DNA of 64,000 nucleotides from Chlorogloeopsis sp038404745 (GTDB lineage: Bacteria > Cyanobacteriota > Cyanobacteriia > Cyanobacteriales > Nostocaceae), in NCBI RefSeq assembly GCF_038404745.2, contig NZ_JAYKTT020000053.1:107782-171781 (forward strand), read 5' to 3'. Positions 17,490 through 26,959 of this stretch are shown piece by piece; the stretch's first letter is position 1, and the number at the start of each line of letters is the position of its first letter. The notes below the pieces were generated by a model, which ran no database searches, was not told the DNA's origin, and saw nothing but the letters and a program-made list of their open reading frames with translations. Both the position numbers and the translations under genes were made by a program.

Positions 17490-18521
17490 ATGAAAGTAGC
17501 AGTATTCAGCACCAAATCCTACGATCGCGAGTTTTTGGAAGCAGCAAACATCACTGCCAAGACGAATCACGAGTTTGTTTTTTTTGACACCCAGCTTAAT
17601 CCTAAAACAACTTCTCTTGCCACTGGATGTCTGGGTGTTTGCGTATTTGTAAATGATGATGTTAGTGCCGAAACTCTTAAACTTCTGGCAGCCCAAGGCA
17701 CGCGTTTTGTAGCACTACGCTGTACTGGTTTCAACAACGTGGATCTTAAAACAGCGAAAGAATTGGGGATTAAAATTGCACGAGTAACAGCCTACTCTCC
17801 CTTTTCAGTGGCTGAACATGCGGCTGGTTTAGTCTTAATGCTAAACCGCAAACTCTATAGAGCTTACAACCGGGTTCGAGATGATAACTTTTCCTTAGAA
17901 GGATTGCTGGGATTTGATCTGCATGGTTGTACGGTTGGAATTATTGGCACTGGCAAGATTGGCATAATTTTTGCTCAAATCATGTGTGGATTTGGTTGCC
18001 ATTTATTAGGATACGATACATTTCCCAATCCCAAGTTTGAAGAGATTGGTGATGCTCGCTATGTGCAATTATCAGAGTTATTTGTCAAAGCAGACATTAT
18101 TTCCTTACACTGTCCCCTTACTCCAGGAACACATCACTTAATTAACGCAAATGCGATTGAGCAAATGAAGCCTGGAGTAATGCTCATCAACACGAGCCGA
18201 GGAGCGCTGATTGATACCAAAGCTGCAATTACCGGCATTAAATCTGGAAAGATTGGTTACCTGGGAATAGATGTTTATGAGAAAGAAGATAACTTATTCT
18301 TTGATGATTTATCTGATAGCGTCATTCAGGATGATGTTTTTCAACTGCTGCAATCATTCCCAAATGTAGTGATTACATCTCATCAAGCATTCTTTACCCG
18401 CAATGCCCTAACTGACATTGCTAGCACAACAGTCTCGAATTTCACCGAATTTGAGCAAGATCGTCCCCTAACTAATGAGGTTTTCTATCAGCCTCCAGTT
18501 CTCGCCACAACTTCTGCTTGA
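17490..18521 (+). CDS. ldhA: D-lactate dehydrogenase (fermentative, D-2-hydroxyacid dehydrogenase family)
   Basis: It reduces pyruvate to D-lactate with NADH. The 343-residue product has the family layout: an N-terminal catalytic lobe starting KVAVFSTKSYDREF, the NAD-binding glycine motif GIIGTGKIG near residue 150, catalytic Arg in INTSRGALIDT, Glu in GIDVYEKEDN and His in ITSHQAFFT. The KSYDREF opening is typical of the fermentative LdhA branch rather than 3-phosphoglycerate dehydrogenase. The ATG at 17490 has TCAGGAG 6 bases upstream. It leads a run of glycolytic genes, with 114 bases before enolase. This is the terminal fermentation step of the island. Confidence 0.92.
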   Translation: MKVAVFSTKSYDREFLEAANITAKTNHEFVFFDTQLNPKTTSLATGCLGVCVFVNDDVSAETLKLLAAQGTRFVALRCTGFNNVDLKTAKELGIKIARVTAYSPFSVAEHAAGLVLMLNRKLYRAYNRVRDDNFSLEGLLGFDLHGCTVGIIGTGKIGIIFAQIMCGFGCHLLGYDTFPNPKFEEIGDARYVQLSELFVKADIISLHCPLTPGTHHLINANAIEQMKPGVMLINTSRGALIDTKAAITGIKSGKIGYLGIDVYEKEDNLFFDDLSDSVIQDDVFQLLQSFPNVVITSHQAFFTRNALTDIASTTVSNFTEFEQDRPLTNEVFYQPPVLATTSA

Positions 18522-18635
18522 ATCAATTGTGTTGGGTTGTTCTTTAAGAGGATAACCTCTACCTCCGCTTTTGTGCGCGACAAGCCAGCACATCTGTCAA
18601 AAAACTCATAAATATCAATAAGGAGCATAAACGCA

Positions 18636-19913
18636 ATGGAGATTTTGTATGCGATCGCAACTGAAGTCTTAGACTCACGCGGCAATCCCACAGTAGAAGC
18701 AACAGTTATCTTAGAAGATGAAGTCACAGTAGGGACAGCGATCGTTCCCTCCGGTGCATCAACAGGTGAAAAAGAAGCAGTTGAACTGCGGGATAATGAT
18801 ACAAATAGGTACAGCGGCAAGGGTGTATTAAAGGCGGTAGAAAACGTCAACAGCAAAATTGCTCCCAACCTCAAAGGCTTGGAAGTGACAGAACAGCGGG
18901 CTATAGATTGCAAAATGCTGGAGTTAGACGGCACTCACAATAAAGGCAATCTGGGTGCAAACGCTATTCTGGCTGTATCAATCGCCGTTGCCAAAGCTGC
19001 CGCGAATTCTTTGGATTTACCACTCTACCGTTATCTGGGCGGTACCAATGCCAGCCTCTTGCCCGTTCCCTGTATGAATGTCATCAATGGTGGCAGACAC
19101 GCCGACAATACCATTGACTTTCAAGAATTCATGATTGCTCCCCACAACGCACCATCATTTGTAGAGTCAATTCGTATGGGCATGGAAACCTTCCATGCAC
19201 TGCGAGCAATTTTGAAGAGTAAAGGTTACAGCACTGGTGTAGGCGACGAAGGCGGATTTGCACCCGATTTAAAAGCTAATGAAGAAGCAATTGAAGTCAT
19301 TTTAGAAGCCATTGAGAAAGCTGGCTACAAACCAGGTGAAGATATCTCTATCTGTCTCGATCCAGCAACCAGTGAGATGTGGCAAGACGGGAAATACCTG
19401 TTTTTCAAGTCCGATCGCTCCACCAAAACTCCAGAAGAAATGGTGGAACTGTGGAAGTTATGGACAAGTCAGTATCCTATCGTTTCCCTGGAAGATGGCA
19501 TGGGTGAAAACGATTGGGAAGGCTGGAAAATGCTGACCGAGGCTATTGGCTCCACTGTAGAATTGGTTGGTGATGACTTATTCTGCACAAATGCCAAAAT
19601 TCTTGCCCAAGGAATTGACAAAGGCATCGCCAATTCTATCTTGATTAAGCTCAATCAGATTGGCACCATCACTGAAACTCTAGACACAATTGAACTAGCC
19701 AAGAAGCATCACTACAAGTGTTTTGTCTCCCACCGTTCTGGTGAATCTGAAGATACAACGATCGCCGATCTTGCCGTTGCTACCAATGCCGGACAGATCA
19801 AAACCGGTTCCGGTTCTCGTAGTGAGCGGGTTGCCAAATTTAATCAATTAATGCGCATCGAGCGACAGCTGGGTAAGGCAGCTCAATTTGCTGGTAATTC
19901 AGCATTCAATTAG
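18636..19913 (+). CDS. eno: Enolase (phosphopyruvate hydratase)
   Basis: It converts 2-phosphoglycerate to phosphoenolpyruvate. The 425-residue length is standard. Visible signatures are LDSRGNPTVE, PSGASTGEKEAVELRD, GDEGGFAPDL, SLEDGM with the magnesium-binding aspartate, ILIKLNQIGTITETL and SHRSGESEDT. The ATG at 18636 has AAGGAG about 11 bases upstream. It starts a tight run eno-gap-gpmA-tal-pyk with 18-28 base gaps. A cyanobacterium normally has a main enolase elsewhere, so this may be a condition-specific copy. Confidence 0.97.
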   Translation: MEILYAIATEVLDSRGNPTVEATVILEDEVTVGTAIVPSGASTGEKEAVELRDNDTNRYSGKGVLKAVENVNSKIAPNLKGLEVTEQRAIDCKMLELDGTHNKGNLGANAILAVSIAVAKAAANSLDLPLYRYLGGTNASLLPVPCMNVINGGRHADNTIDFQEFMIAPHNAPSFVESIRMGMETFHALRAILKSKGYSTGVGDEGGFAPDLKANEEAIEVILEAIEKAGYKPGEDISICLDPATSEMWQDGKYLFFKSDRSTKTPEEMVELWKLWTSQYPIVSLEDGMGENDWEGWKMLTEAIGSTVELVGDDLFCTNAKILAQGIDKGIANSILIKLNQIGTITETLDTIELAKKHHYKCFVSHRSGESEDTTIADLAVATNAGQIKTGSGSRSERVAKFNQLMRIERQLGKAAQFAGNSAFN

Positions 19914-19941
19914 CTTTAGTTATTAATTAGGAGGTTTCATC

Positions 19942-20979
19942 ATGTCTACGTTAAGAGTTGGCATTAACGGATTTGGTAGGATTGGACGACTCGTGATGCG
20001 TGCCGGGATCAACCATCCCAATGTGGAGTTTGTTGGTATTAACGATTTGGTGCCAGCAGATAACTTGGCTTACCTGTTCAAGTATGACTCTACTCATGGA
20101 ATGTACCACGGTACAGTAGAGGCAAAAGAAAATGGCATTGTAGTCGATGGGCATTTTATTCCCTGTTTTGCGATCAAGAACCCCGCCGAACTACCTTGGG
20201 ATAAAGTAGGCGCAGATTATGTAGTAGAATCTACCGGGCTGTTCACCACCTACGAGGGAGCAGAAAACCACATCAAAGCCGGTGCCAAACGAGTAGTAAT
20301 CTCTGCACCCACCAAAGATCCCGAACGGGTACGGACTTTTGTCGTCGGCGTCAATCATCACCAGTTCGATCCTGCAAAAGATGTGATTGTCTCTAACGCT
20401 AGCTGCACAACCAACTGCCTCGCTCCCGTTGCCAAGGTACTCCACGATAACTTCGAGATTACCGAAGGCTTGATGACAACAGTTCACGCGATGACAGCAA
20501 CCCAACCCACAGTAGATGGCCCTTCTAAAAAAGACTGGCGCGGTGGCAGGGGTGCTTCTCAAAATATTATTCCTTCCTCAACTGGAGCAGCAAAAGCCGT
20601 TGCCCTTGTCTTGCCAGAATTGAAAGGCAAACTGACTGGTATGGCTTTCCGCGTCGGTACTCCAGATGTCTCCGTTGTGGATTTAACCTTCAAGACTAAC
20701 AAAGCCACCAGCTACCAAGAAATCTGCACGGTGATGAAGCAAGCAGCAGAAACCGAGCTAAAAGGCATCTTAGGATACACTGAAGAAGAAGTTGTATCAA
20801 TGGACTTCCGCACCGATTCTCGTTCCAGTATTTTTGATGCACTGGCAGGCATTGAATTGAATTCAAATTTCTTCAAAGTTGTTTCTTGGTATGACAACGA
20901 GTGGGGTTATTCTTGTCGAGTTATAGATTTGATGCTGGAAATGGCAAACAAAGATGGCATCCTCAACCGTGCTGCTTAA
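19942..20979 (+). CDS. gap: Glyceraldehyde-3-phosphate dehydrogenase, type I (catabolic Gap1-like)
   Basis: It oxidises glyceraldehyde-3-phosphate to 1,3-bisphosphoglycerate. The 345-residue protein shows GINGFGRIGRLVMR, catalytic Cys155 in ASCTTNCLAP, HAMTATQPTVDGPSKKDWRGGR and WYDNEWGYS. Asn34-Asp35 after the second beta strand (GINDL) favours NAD over NADP, pointing to a glycolytic rather than Calvin-cycle enzyme. An excellent AGGAGG ribosome site precedes the ATG at 19942. It lies in the eno-pyk operon, which fits catabolism. Confidence 0.96.
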   Translation: MSTLRVGINGFGRIGRLVMRAGINHPNVEFVGINDLVPADNLAYLFKYDSTHGMYHGTVEAKENGIVVDGHFIPCFAIKNPAELPWDKVGADYVVESTGLFTTYEGAENHIKAGAKRVVISAPTKDPERVRTFVVGVNHHQFDPAKDVIVSNASCTTNCLAPVAKVLHDNFEITEGLMTTVHAMTATQPTVDGPSKKDWRGGRGASQNIIPSSTGAAKAVALVLPELKGKLTGMAFRVGTPDVSVVDLTFKTNKATSYQEICTVMKQAAETELKGILGYTEEEVVSMDFRTDSRSSIFDALAGIELNSNFFKVVSWYDNEWGYSCRVIDLMLEMANKDGILNRAA

Positions 20980-20997
20980 TTTATAGGAGATAAAATT

Positions 20998-21699
20998 ATG
21001 GCAACACTTATCCTGTTAAGGCATGGTCAAAGCCTTTGGAATGCTGCTAATAAGTTCACTGGCTGGGTGGATGTGCCATTAAGCGAGCGGGGGCGGGCAG
21101 AAGCCACGATCGCCTCCTGCAAACTTAAAGAAAAAGGCTATTACATTGATGTCTGCTTTACCAGCACCTTGTTCCGCGCAATGGAAACAGCTGTAGTCTG
21201 TCTCACTGAGTGCGGCGAAATTTGCGGCGACAAAACACCTATCTTTCAGCACGATCTAGCTGATGAAGATTGGCACGGCTGGAACAAATATGAGAGCAAA
21301 TTTGACGAAGAGTTACCCATCTTCCCCAGTCCTGCCTTGGGCGAACGTTACTACGGCAAGTTGCAAGGATTGAACAAAGTACAAACTGCCGAGAATTACG
21401 GCGAAGCTCAGGTAACACAGTGGCGGCGTTCTTTTTCAGTCCGTCCTCCCGGTGGGGAAAGCTTAGAGGATACGATGAATCGAGCATTACCTTATTTCAA
21501 AAATCGCATCTTACCCCATCTCAAACACGGTGATAATGTCTTGGTGGCTGCTCATGGCAACTCCTTGCGCTCCATTATCATGCACTTAGACAATCTTTCT
21601 TCTGAAGAAGTACCCCTATTAGAACTGCAAACAGGAGTACCAAACGTTTACGAAATAGATGTATCTGGTGAAGTACTCTCTAAAACGATCCTGAACTGA
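20998..21699 (+). CDS. gpmA: 2,3-bisphosphoglycerate-dependent phosphoglycerate mutase
   Basis: It interconverts 3- and 2-phosphoglycerate. The 233-residue protein has the phospho-histidine motif LILLRHGQSLWNAANKFTGW, the substrate loop LSERGRAEA, RAMETA, PPGGESLEDTMNRALPYF and the second histidine in VAAHGNSLRSI. This is the GpmA branch, not the cofactor-independent GpmI. The ATG at 20998 has TAGGAGA 7 bases before it. It is the third gene of the operon. Confidence 0.95.
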   Translation: MATLILLRHGQSLWNAANKFTGWVDVPLSERGRAEATIASCKLKEKGYYIDVCFTSTLFRAMETAVVCLTECGEICGDKTPIFQHDLADEDWHGWNKYESKFDEELPIFPSPALGERYYGKLQGLNKVQTAENYGEAQVTQWRRSFSVRPPGGESLEDTMNRALPYFKNRILPHLKHGDNVLVAAHGNSLRSIIMHLDNLSSEEVPLLELQTGVPNVYEIDVSGEVLSKTILN

Positions 21700-21727
21700 A
21701 AGCAATATTTTTCTGAAGGAATTCAAT

Positions 21728-22897
21728 ATGTCCAAAACTCTACTTGAGCAACTGCGTAAAATCACAGTTGTAGTTGCAGACACTGGCGATATTCAAGCAA
21801 TTGAAACTTTTAAACCACGAGATGCTACTACCAACCCTTCGCTGATTACAGCCGCAGCACAAATGCCTCAATACCGAGAGATTGTAGACGAAACCCTCAA
21901 ACAGGCAAAAGCTGATGCCGGAGCAGGGGCAACTAATGAAAATGTGCTGTCAATGGCATTTGATCGCCTCGCTGTTTCCTTTGGCAAGCGCATTCTCGAC
22001 ATTGTACCAGGGCGCGTATCCACAGAAGTAGATGCACGTCTGTCTTACGACACTGACGCAACCGTAGAAAAAGGACGCTACCTAATTTCTCAGTACGAAG
22101 CACAGGGAATTTCTCGCGATCGCGTCTTGATCAAAATCGCTTCCACTTGGGAAGGTATTCGTGCCGCTGAAGTTTTAGAAAAAGAAGGCATCCACTGCAA
22201 CTTAACATTATTATTTGGACTACATCAGGCGATCGCCGCTGCCGAAGCAGGTGTGACTCTAATCTCGCCCTTTGTAGGGCGCATTCTGGATTGGTACAAA
22301 AAAGAAACTGGCAAAGATTACAGCGCTGCCGAAGATCCAGGAGTTCAGTCGGTTACCCAAATTTATAACTACTACAAAAAGTTCGGCTACAAAACAGAAG
22401 TCATGGGAGCCAGCTTCCGCAACATTGGCGAAATTATAGAACTTGCAGGTTGCGATTTACTGACTATCTCTCCTGCCCTTTTAAGCGAATTGCAATCCAC
22501 AAGCCAACAATTGCAACGCAAACTCGAACCAGCACAAGCAAAGACAACAGCAATTGAGAAAATTGCCATCAATAAAGAAACTTTTGACAAGATGCACAAG
22601 AGCGATCGCATGGCATCAGAAAAACTAGAGGAAGGAATTCAAGGTTTTACTAAAGCATTGGTAGCCTTAGAAAAATTACTAGCCAAACGTCTGGCACAAT
22701 TAGAAGGTGCAGTTGTTCTCAATCACGCCGCAGAAGAAATGTTCCGCGTTTACGACTTAGATGGTGACGGCTTTATTACCCGTGAAGAATGGATGGGATT
22801 AGATGCTGTATTTGATGCTATCGATGTCAACAAAGACGGCAAAATTACACCAGAAGAAATTGGAGCTGGATTAGGAGCTGCCTTTCATCTGGTATAA
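21728..22897 (+). CDS. tal: Transaldolase with C-terminal EF-hand pair
   Basis: It transfers a three-carbon ketol unit between sugar phosphates. The transaldolase domain (about residues 1-320) shows DTGDIQAIETFKPRDATTNPSL, the Schiff-base Lys in RVLIKIASTWEGI, NLTLLFGLHQA and SPFVGRILDW. Residues about 339-389 add two EF-hand calcium loops: DLDGDGFITREE from 343 and DVNKDGKITPEE from 366. The 389-residue length compares with about 320 for the plain enzyme. This fusion is known in cyanobacteria. The ATG at 21728 has GAAGGA upstream. Calcium control of the enzyme is possible but unproven. Confidence 0.95.
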   Translation: MSKTLLEQLRKITVVVADTGDIQAIETFKPRDATTNPSLITAAAQMPQYREIVDETLKQAKADAGAGATNENVLSMAFDRLAVSFGKRILDIVPGRVSTEVDARLSYDTDATVEKGRYLISQYEAQGISRDRVLIKIASTWEGIRAAEVLEKEGIHCNLTLLFGLHQAIAAAEAGVTLISPFVGRILDWYKKETGKDYSAAEDPGVQSVTQIYNYYKKFGYKTEVMGASFRNIGEIIELAGCDLLTISPALLSELQSTSQQLQRKLEPAQAKTTAIEKIAINKETFDKMHKSDRMASEKLEEGIQGFTKALVALEKLLAKRLAQLEGAVVLNHAAEEMFRVYDLDGDGFITREEWMGLDAVFDAIDVNKDGKITPEEIGAGLGAAFHLV

Positions 22898-22920
22898 AAA
22901 ACGGTGTTAGTAATAAGCTT

Positions 22921-24345
22921 ATGCAACCACTCACTCGTAACACAAAAGTAGTCGCTACAATAGGCCCAGCAAGCAGTACACGCGAAGTACTGACAAAGAT
23001 GATTCAAGCTGGGATGAACGTAGCTCGCTTAAATTTTTCTCACGGTAGCTACGAAGATCATGCCAAAACAATCGCAATGTTGCGATCGCTTGAGAAAGAA
23101 TTGAATACCCCAGTTACTTTACTGCAAGACTTGCAAGGGCCGAAAATTAGAGTTGGACAGTTACCAAATGGTGTACTCACCTTAACCGAAGGGGAATTGA
23201 TTACTCTAGTACCAATAGCCAACTTCTCGAATCAACCAAACACAATTTCCATTGACTACCCTAATTTGGCAGAAGATGCTCAACCAGGCAATCAAGTTCT
23301 TCTTGATGATGGGCTTTTAGAACTTAAGGTTGAAGAAGTAAAAGCAGATGCTGTACTATGCAGAGTTATTCGAGGAGGTATTCTCAAAAGCCGTAAAGGA
23401 GTAAATTTTCCTAATCTCAATTTGCAGTTACCTTCTCTAACTGAAAAAGACTTAAAAGATTTAGACTTTGGCTTATCGCAGGGAATAGATTACATCTCTT
23501 TGAGTTTTGTTCGTAGAGCTGAAGATATCCGTACCTTAAAGAATTTGTTAGCACAAAAAGGAGCAGCAGATATACCTGTTGTTGCCAAGCTGGAAAAACC
23601 CCAAGCCATCGATAACTTAGAAGCAATTATTGATGAGTGTGACGCAGTGATGGTGGCAAGAGGCGACTTGGGTGTGGAGATGAGTCCGGAGAAAGTTCCC
23701 CTTTTGCAAAAGCGGATTATTCGGCTATGCAACCGCAAGGGGATTCCAGTCATCACCGCGACGCAAATGCTCGAAAGTATGACTCACAACCCCCGCCCGA
23801 CTCGTGCCGAAGCTAGTGACGTAGCCAATGCCATCATTGATGGCACTGATGCAGTGATGCTTTCGGGAGAATCTGCGGTGGGAGAGTTTCCCATCCAGGC
23901 AGTGGATATGCTAGTACGAATTGCTACGGATATCGAACCAGATTTAGAATTCGTTAACAATCCACCAGCACAAACGGATGAAACCCACGCTCTGAGTGAA
24001 GCTCTCAATGCGATTGTCAACATCATGTCATTGCGTTGCATAGTTACTTTCACCAGTTCGGGATACACAGCCCTATTAGCCGCGGGTGAGCGTCCTAAAC
24101 TACCCATTGTTGCCTTAACACCCAACTCCAGGATTTACCACCGCTTGAACTTAGTTTGGGGAATTCGACCAATTTTATTAGAACATGAGGTTGAAACATT
24201 TGAAGAATTGACTGCACAAGCCCAAGCTATATTGCTACAGCATGATTGGGTTGAACTGGGTGACAAAATATTGATCCTGGGGGGCATTCCTACTAAGCAC
24301 CCCCAAGGAACAAATTTTCTCAAGATTCACACAATCGAACCTTAA
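22921..24345 (+). CDS. pyk: Pyruvate kinase
   Basis: It makes pyruvate and ATP from phosphoenolpyruvate. The 474-residue protein has TIGPASS, MNVARLNFSHGSYEDH, LQDLQGPKIRVG, VMVARGDLGVE and the signature ITATQMLESMTHNPRPTRAE, then the C-terminal allosteric domain. ATG at 22921, 23 bases after the transaldolase stop; no clear ribosome site. It is the last glycolytic gene of the operon and supplies pyruvate for the lactate dehydrogenase encoded at its head. Confidence 0.96.
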   Translation: MQPLTRNTKVVATIGPASSTREVLTKMIQAGMNVARLNFSHGSYEDHAKTIAMLRSLEKELNTPVTLLQDLQGPKIRVGQLPNGVLTLTEGELITLVPIANFSNQPNTISIDYPNLAEDAQPGNQVLLDDGLLELKVEEVKADAVLCRVIRGGILKSRKGVNFPNLNLQLPSLTEKDLKDLDFGLSQGIDYISLSFVRRAEDIRTLKNLLAQKGAADIPVVAKLEKPQAIDNLEAIIDECDAVMVARGDLGVEMSPEKVPLLQKRIIRLCNRKGIPVITATQMLESMTHNPRPTRAEASDVANAIIDGTDAVMLSGESAVGEFPIQAVDMLVRIATDIEPDLEFVNNPPAQTDETHALSEALNAIVNIMSLRCIVTFTSSGYTALLAAGERPKLPIVALTPNSRIYHRLNLVWGIRPILLEHEVETFEELTAQAQAILLQHDWVELGDKILILGGIPTKHPQGTNFLKIHTIEP

Positions 24346-24630
24346 AAATTTTTCTAACCAAGACTTACGCAACAACTCTCTCAAACTCTTATTTCTTTGT
24401 GTCCTTTGTGGTTTATTTTAAGTCTGATAACTTGTACCAAGATTAACAGGAGTCAGAGGTTCTAGTTCTTGTTACCAGATTGAACCTGGTAACAAGGACT
24501 TGTGGGCTGCTAGCACGTAAGTGCTACAAACACCAAGTTTAGTAAACTTTTCAACATTAACTATTGACAAATAGCTGTTTGTGTCAATTGCTCCTTAACA
24601 GCTAAATTGTTTTTTCTGTTGCAGATTCCT
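24346..24630. promoter_or_regulatory. Leader with two perfect hairpins before the AspT-type transporter gene
   Basis: CTTGTTACCAG (24468-24478) and CTGGTAACAAG (24486-24496) form a perfect 11-bp stem with a 7-base loop. A second hairpin, TAGCAC-GTAA-GTGCTA, follows at about 24511-24526. Neither is followed by a T run, so they are not plain intrinsic terminators. They may be processing or regulatory signals between pyk and the transporter. Confidence 0.45.
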
Positions 24631-26301
24631 ATGGAACTTGACATTGTCGATTTACTCAAAAAGCATCCCGAATTAGTACTATTTGTACTACTGGCACTGG
24701 CATATCTCATCGGCAAAATTAAAATTGGCAGCCTTGAGTTGGGCGCACCTCCCGGTATGTTGATTGCTGGACTAATTCTAGGTAACTTTGGGTTTAAAAT
24801 TTTTCCGGGAATTGAGACTATAGGGTTATTTCTATTTCTCTATGCGGTAGCATTTCAAGCCGGGCCAGCATTTTTTGCTGTGGTGATGGCAGACGGAGTA
24901 AATTATATAAGTTTAGCAGCGATCGCAACCTTGATTGGATTTATATTCACCTATGTATTTAATTTGATTTTCCAGTTTCCCACAGGGGTTTCAGCAGGGT
25001 TGCTAACAGGTTCTCTTACCACTCCCGCAGGTTTAGCAGCAGCGTTAGATACCGTTTCATCGGGAGAGGTTCAGTTGGGAGCAGGCTTAACAGTAGAAAA
25101 AGTAATGCAAAATATCAGTGTCACCTATGCTCTGACTTTTCTTGTTGCCGATATTGCCGCCATCTTACTATCTCGCAGTTTACCTGGCTGGTTTAAATTT
25201 GACCTAAAAGCAGAATCGCAAAAAGCCGCTCAAGAAAAAAACGTAGACGAGGGAATAGAAAAACAGCCATTAAATTGGGAACTGACATTGCGAGCATATG
25301 AAGTGCAAAACCCAGATATTGTTAGCAAGACTATAGCTGAATTGCAAAAACTCTCTCGGTGTGAGGTTTTATCCTACAAGCGAGACGGCTTTTTAAGAGA
25401 TTTTCAGCCCAATACCAAGTTACAACTGGGCGATCGCCTCTCTATTTGGGGCAAAATTGAGCAGCAAGATTTACTAGATTCTTTCTTTGGTGCAGAAGTT
25501 GCTGATCGCGATTTGTTGTCTTTGAAAATAGTCAACCGCGATATTATCATTACTAAACCTCAAGCAGTTGGTAAATCTCTCCAAGACTTGAATATAACTC
25601 AAGGGTATGCCTGTTATCCTGTCCGGATTACCAGAGCAGGACACGATCTAGCAATCAATCCAGATTTAAACTTAGCTAAAGGAGATGTACTAACTCTATC
25701 AGGGCCTCAATTACGACTAGACAAACTAGCAAATGAAATCGGTTTCTTTGAGCGGAATGTGAACACCACTGACTTGGTAACATTTTCCGCAGGCATCATC
25801 AGTGGATTTTTGATTGGACAAATCAGTATAGAAGTTGGTGGTATTGCAATTGGTTTGGGTGCATCAGGAGGATTACTGCTGATGGGTATTCTATTAGGAT
25901 ACTTGCGTTCAATCCATCCTACCTTTGGGCGAGTACCTCCAGCTACTCTCTGGATCTTCAAGGAACTAGGCTTGTTACTGTTTTTAGCAGGAGTGGGCAT
26001 CACTGCCGGACAAGGTTTGCTCGGAGCACTGAAGTCTCCTGGCCCGATTGTATTATTATGTAGCTTGGTAGTAGCCACAATGCCGATAATTGCAGTATTT
26101 CTGTTTGGGCGCTATCAGTTGAAGATGAATCCAGCATTATTATTAGGAGCTGTGACTGGTTCAGTTACTTGTACTCCCGCAATGGCGGCAGTTACTGCTG
26201 ATGCCCAAAGTTCCATTCCAACTATTGGTTATGCTGGTACATATGCTTTTGCCACAGTTCTGTGTGCGATCGCTGGTAGTATTATGGCACGCCTCACATA
26301 A
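24631..26301 (+). CDS. AspT/YidE-family transporter (aspartate:alanine exchanger family)
   Basis: The 556-residue membrane protein has two blocks of hydrophobic helices flanking a cytoplasmic RCK_C (TrkA-C) pair at about residues 205-380, the layout of AspT-type transporters. Visible features are the glycine-rich GLLTGSLTTPAGLAAAL in the first half and GAVTGSVTCTPAMAAV in the second, the inverted repeat of the transport core. The frame reaches a TTG at 24607; I chose the ATG at 24631. Family members exchange aspartate for alanine, or export dicarboxylates. Placed directly after lactate-forming glycolysis genes, it may move an organic or amino acid end product; this is inference. Confidence 0.82.
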   Translation: MELDIVDLLKKHPELVLFVLLALAYLIGKIKIGSLELGAPPGMLIAGLILGNFGFKIFPGIETIGLFLFLYAVAFQAGPAFFAVVMADGVNYISLAAIATLIGFIFTYVFNLIFQFPTGVSAGLLTGSLTTPAGLAAALDTVSSGEVQLGAGLTVEKVMQNISVTYALTFLVADIAAILLSRSLPGWFKFDLKAESQKAAQEKNVDEGIEKQPLNWELTLRAYEVQNPDIVSKTIAELQKLSRCEVLSYKRDGFLRDFQPNTKLQLGDRLSIWGKIEQQDLLDSFFGAEVADRDLLSLKIVNRDIIITKPQAVGKSLQDLNITQGYACYPVRITRAGHDLAINPDLNLAKGDVLTLSGPQLRLDKLANEIGFFERNVNTTDLVTFSAGIISGFLIGQISIEVGGIAIGLGASGGLLLMGILLGYLRSIHPTFGRVPPATLWIFKELGLLLFLAGVGITAGQGLLGALKSPGPIVLLCSLVVATMPIIAVFLFGRYQLKMNPALLLGAVTGSVTCTPAMAAVTADAQSSIPTIGYAGTYAFATVLCAIAGSIMARLT

Positions 26302-26311
26302 GGTTTTGTGT

Positions 26312-26959
26312 ATGAGCATTTCACCAATTGCCCCTACCCCTCCCTACACGGCTTTAATTTTTGACTGTGATGGTACTTTAGCCGATACTCTTTCTCTTCA
26401 CTACAAAGCATGGTCAGAATCAGTACAAGTGTTTGGAGCACACATGGAGCGAGAATGGTACTACAACCGAACAGGCATCTCTACTGTAGAACTAATTCAA
26501 ATCCTCAACGCTACCTATGGCTATCAACTTGATGTAGAGCAAGTGAAAACAGAGAAAAACAGACGTTATAGACAATTACTACACACAGTCAAGGAGATTC
26601 AACCTGTTGCAGAGATTGTTCGTACTAATTATGGTAAAGTTCCAATGGCTATTGCCTCTGGTGGTAGTCGTTACAATATACAAACAACTCTAAAAGCGAT
26701 CAGACTAACCAATTTTTTTGACAGCACAATCGCAATCGAAGATGTGGCACTTGGCAAACCCGCACCTGACATTTTCCTGCTAGCCGCTCAAAAATTGAAA
26801 GTTAAACCCAGCGAGTGCATTGTCTACGAAGATAGCAATGTCGGTTTGGAAGCAGCTCAACTAGCTGGAATGCGCGGAATTGATGTGCGTTCAGTTTTAA
26901 AGCACTTAGAAGCCACTACTAGCTTGATCCAAACCGATAGCCAAAACCTCGTACCGTAA
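26312..26959 (+). CDS. HAD-superfamily hydrolase (beta-phosphoglucomutase-like)
   Basis: The 215-residue product carries HAD motif I IFDCDGTLADT, motif II AIASGGSR, the Lys of motif III in LGKPAPDIFLLAAQKL and motif IV YEDSNVGLEAA. The size and helical cap fit the beta-phosphoglucomutase/phosphatase subgroup. The frame runs upstream to 26201, inside the transporter gene, but ATG 26312 lies 10 bases after that stop and is the sensible start. The last 41 bases overlap the 3' end of the regulator gene on the other strand, so its tail (TTSLIQTDSQNLVP) is encoded antisense to the regulator's GFGYRFG end. A sugar phosphate substrate is likely. Confidence 0.85.
   Translation: MSISPIAPTPPYTALIFDCDGTLADTLSLHYKAWSESVQVFGAHMEREWYYNRTGISTVELIQILNATYGYQLDVEQVKTEKNRRYRQLLHTVKEIQPVAEIVRTNYGKVPMAIASGGSRYNIQTTLKAIRLTNFFDSTIAIEDVALGKPAPDIFLLAAQKLKVKPSECIVYEDSNVGLEAAQLAGMRGIDVRSVLKHLEATTSLIQTDSQNLVP

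Noticed and set aside
20191..20562. 123-codon antisense frame inside GAPDH
   Set aside because: Shadow of a strongly coding gene; no start signal and no recognisable protein.
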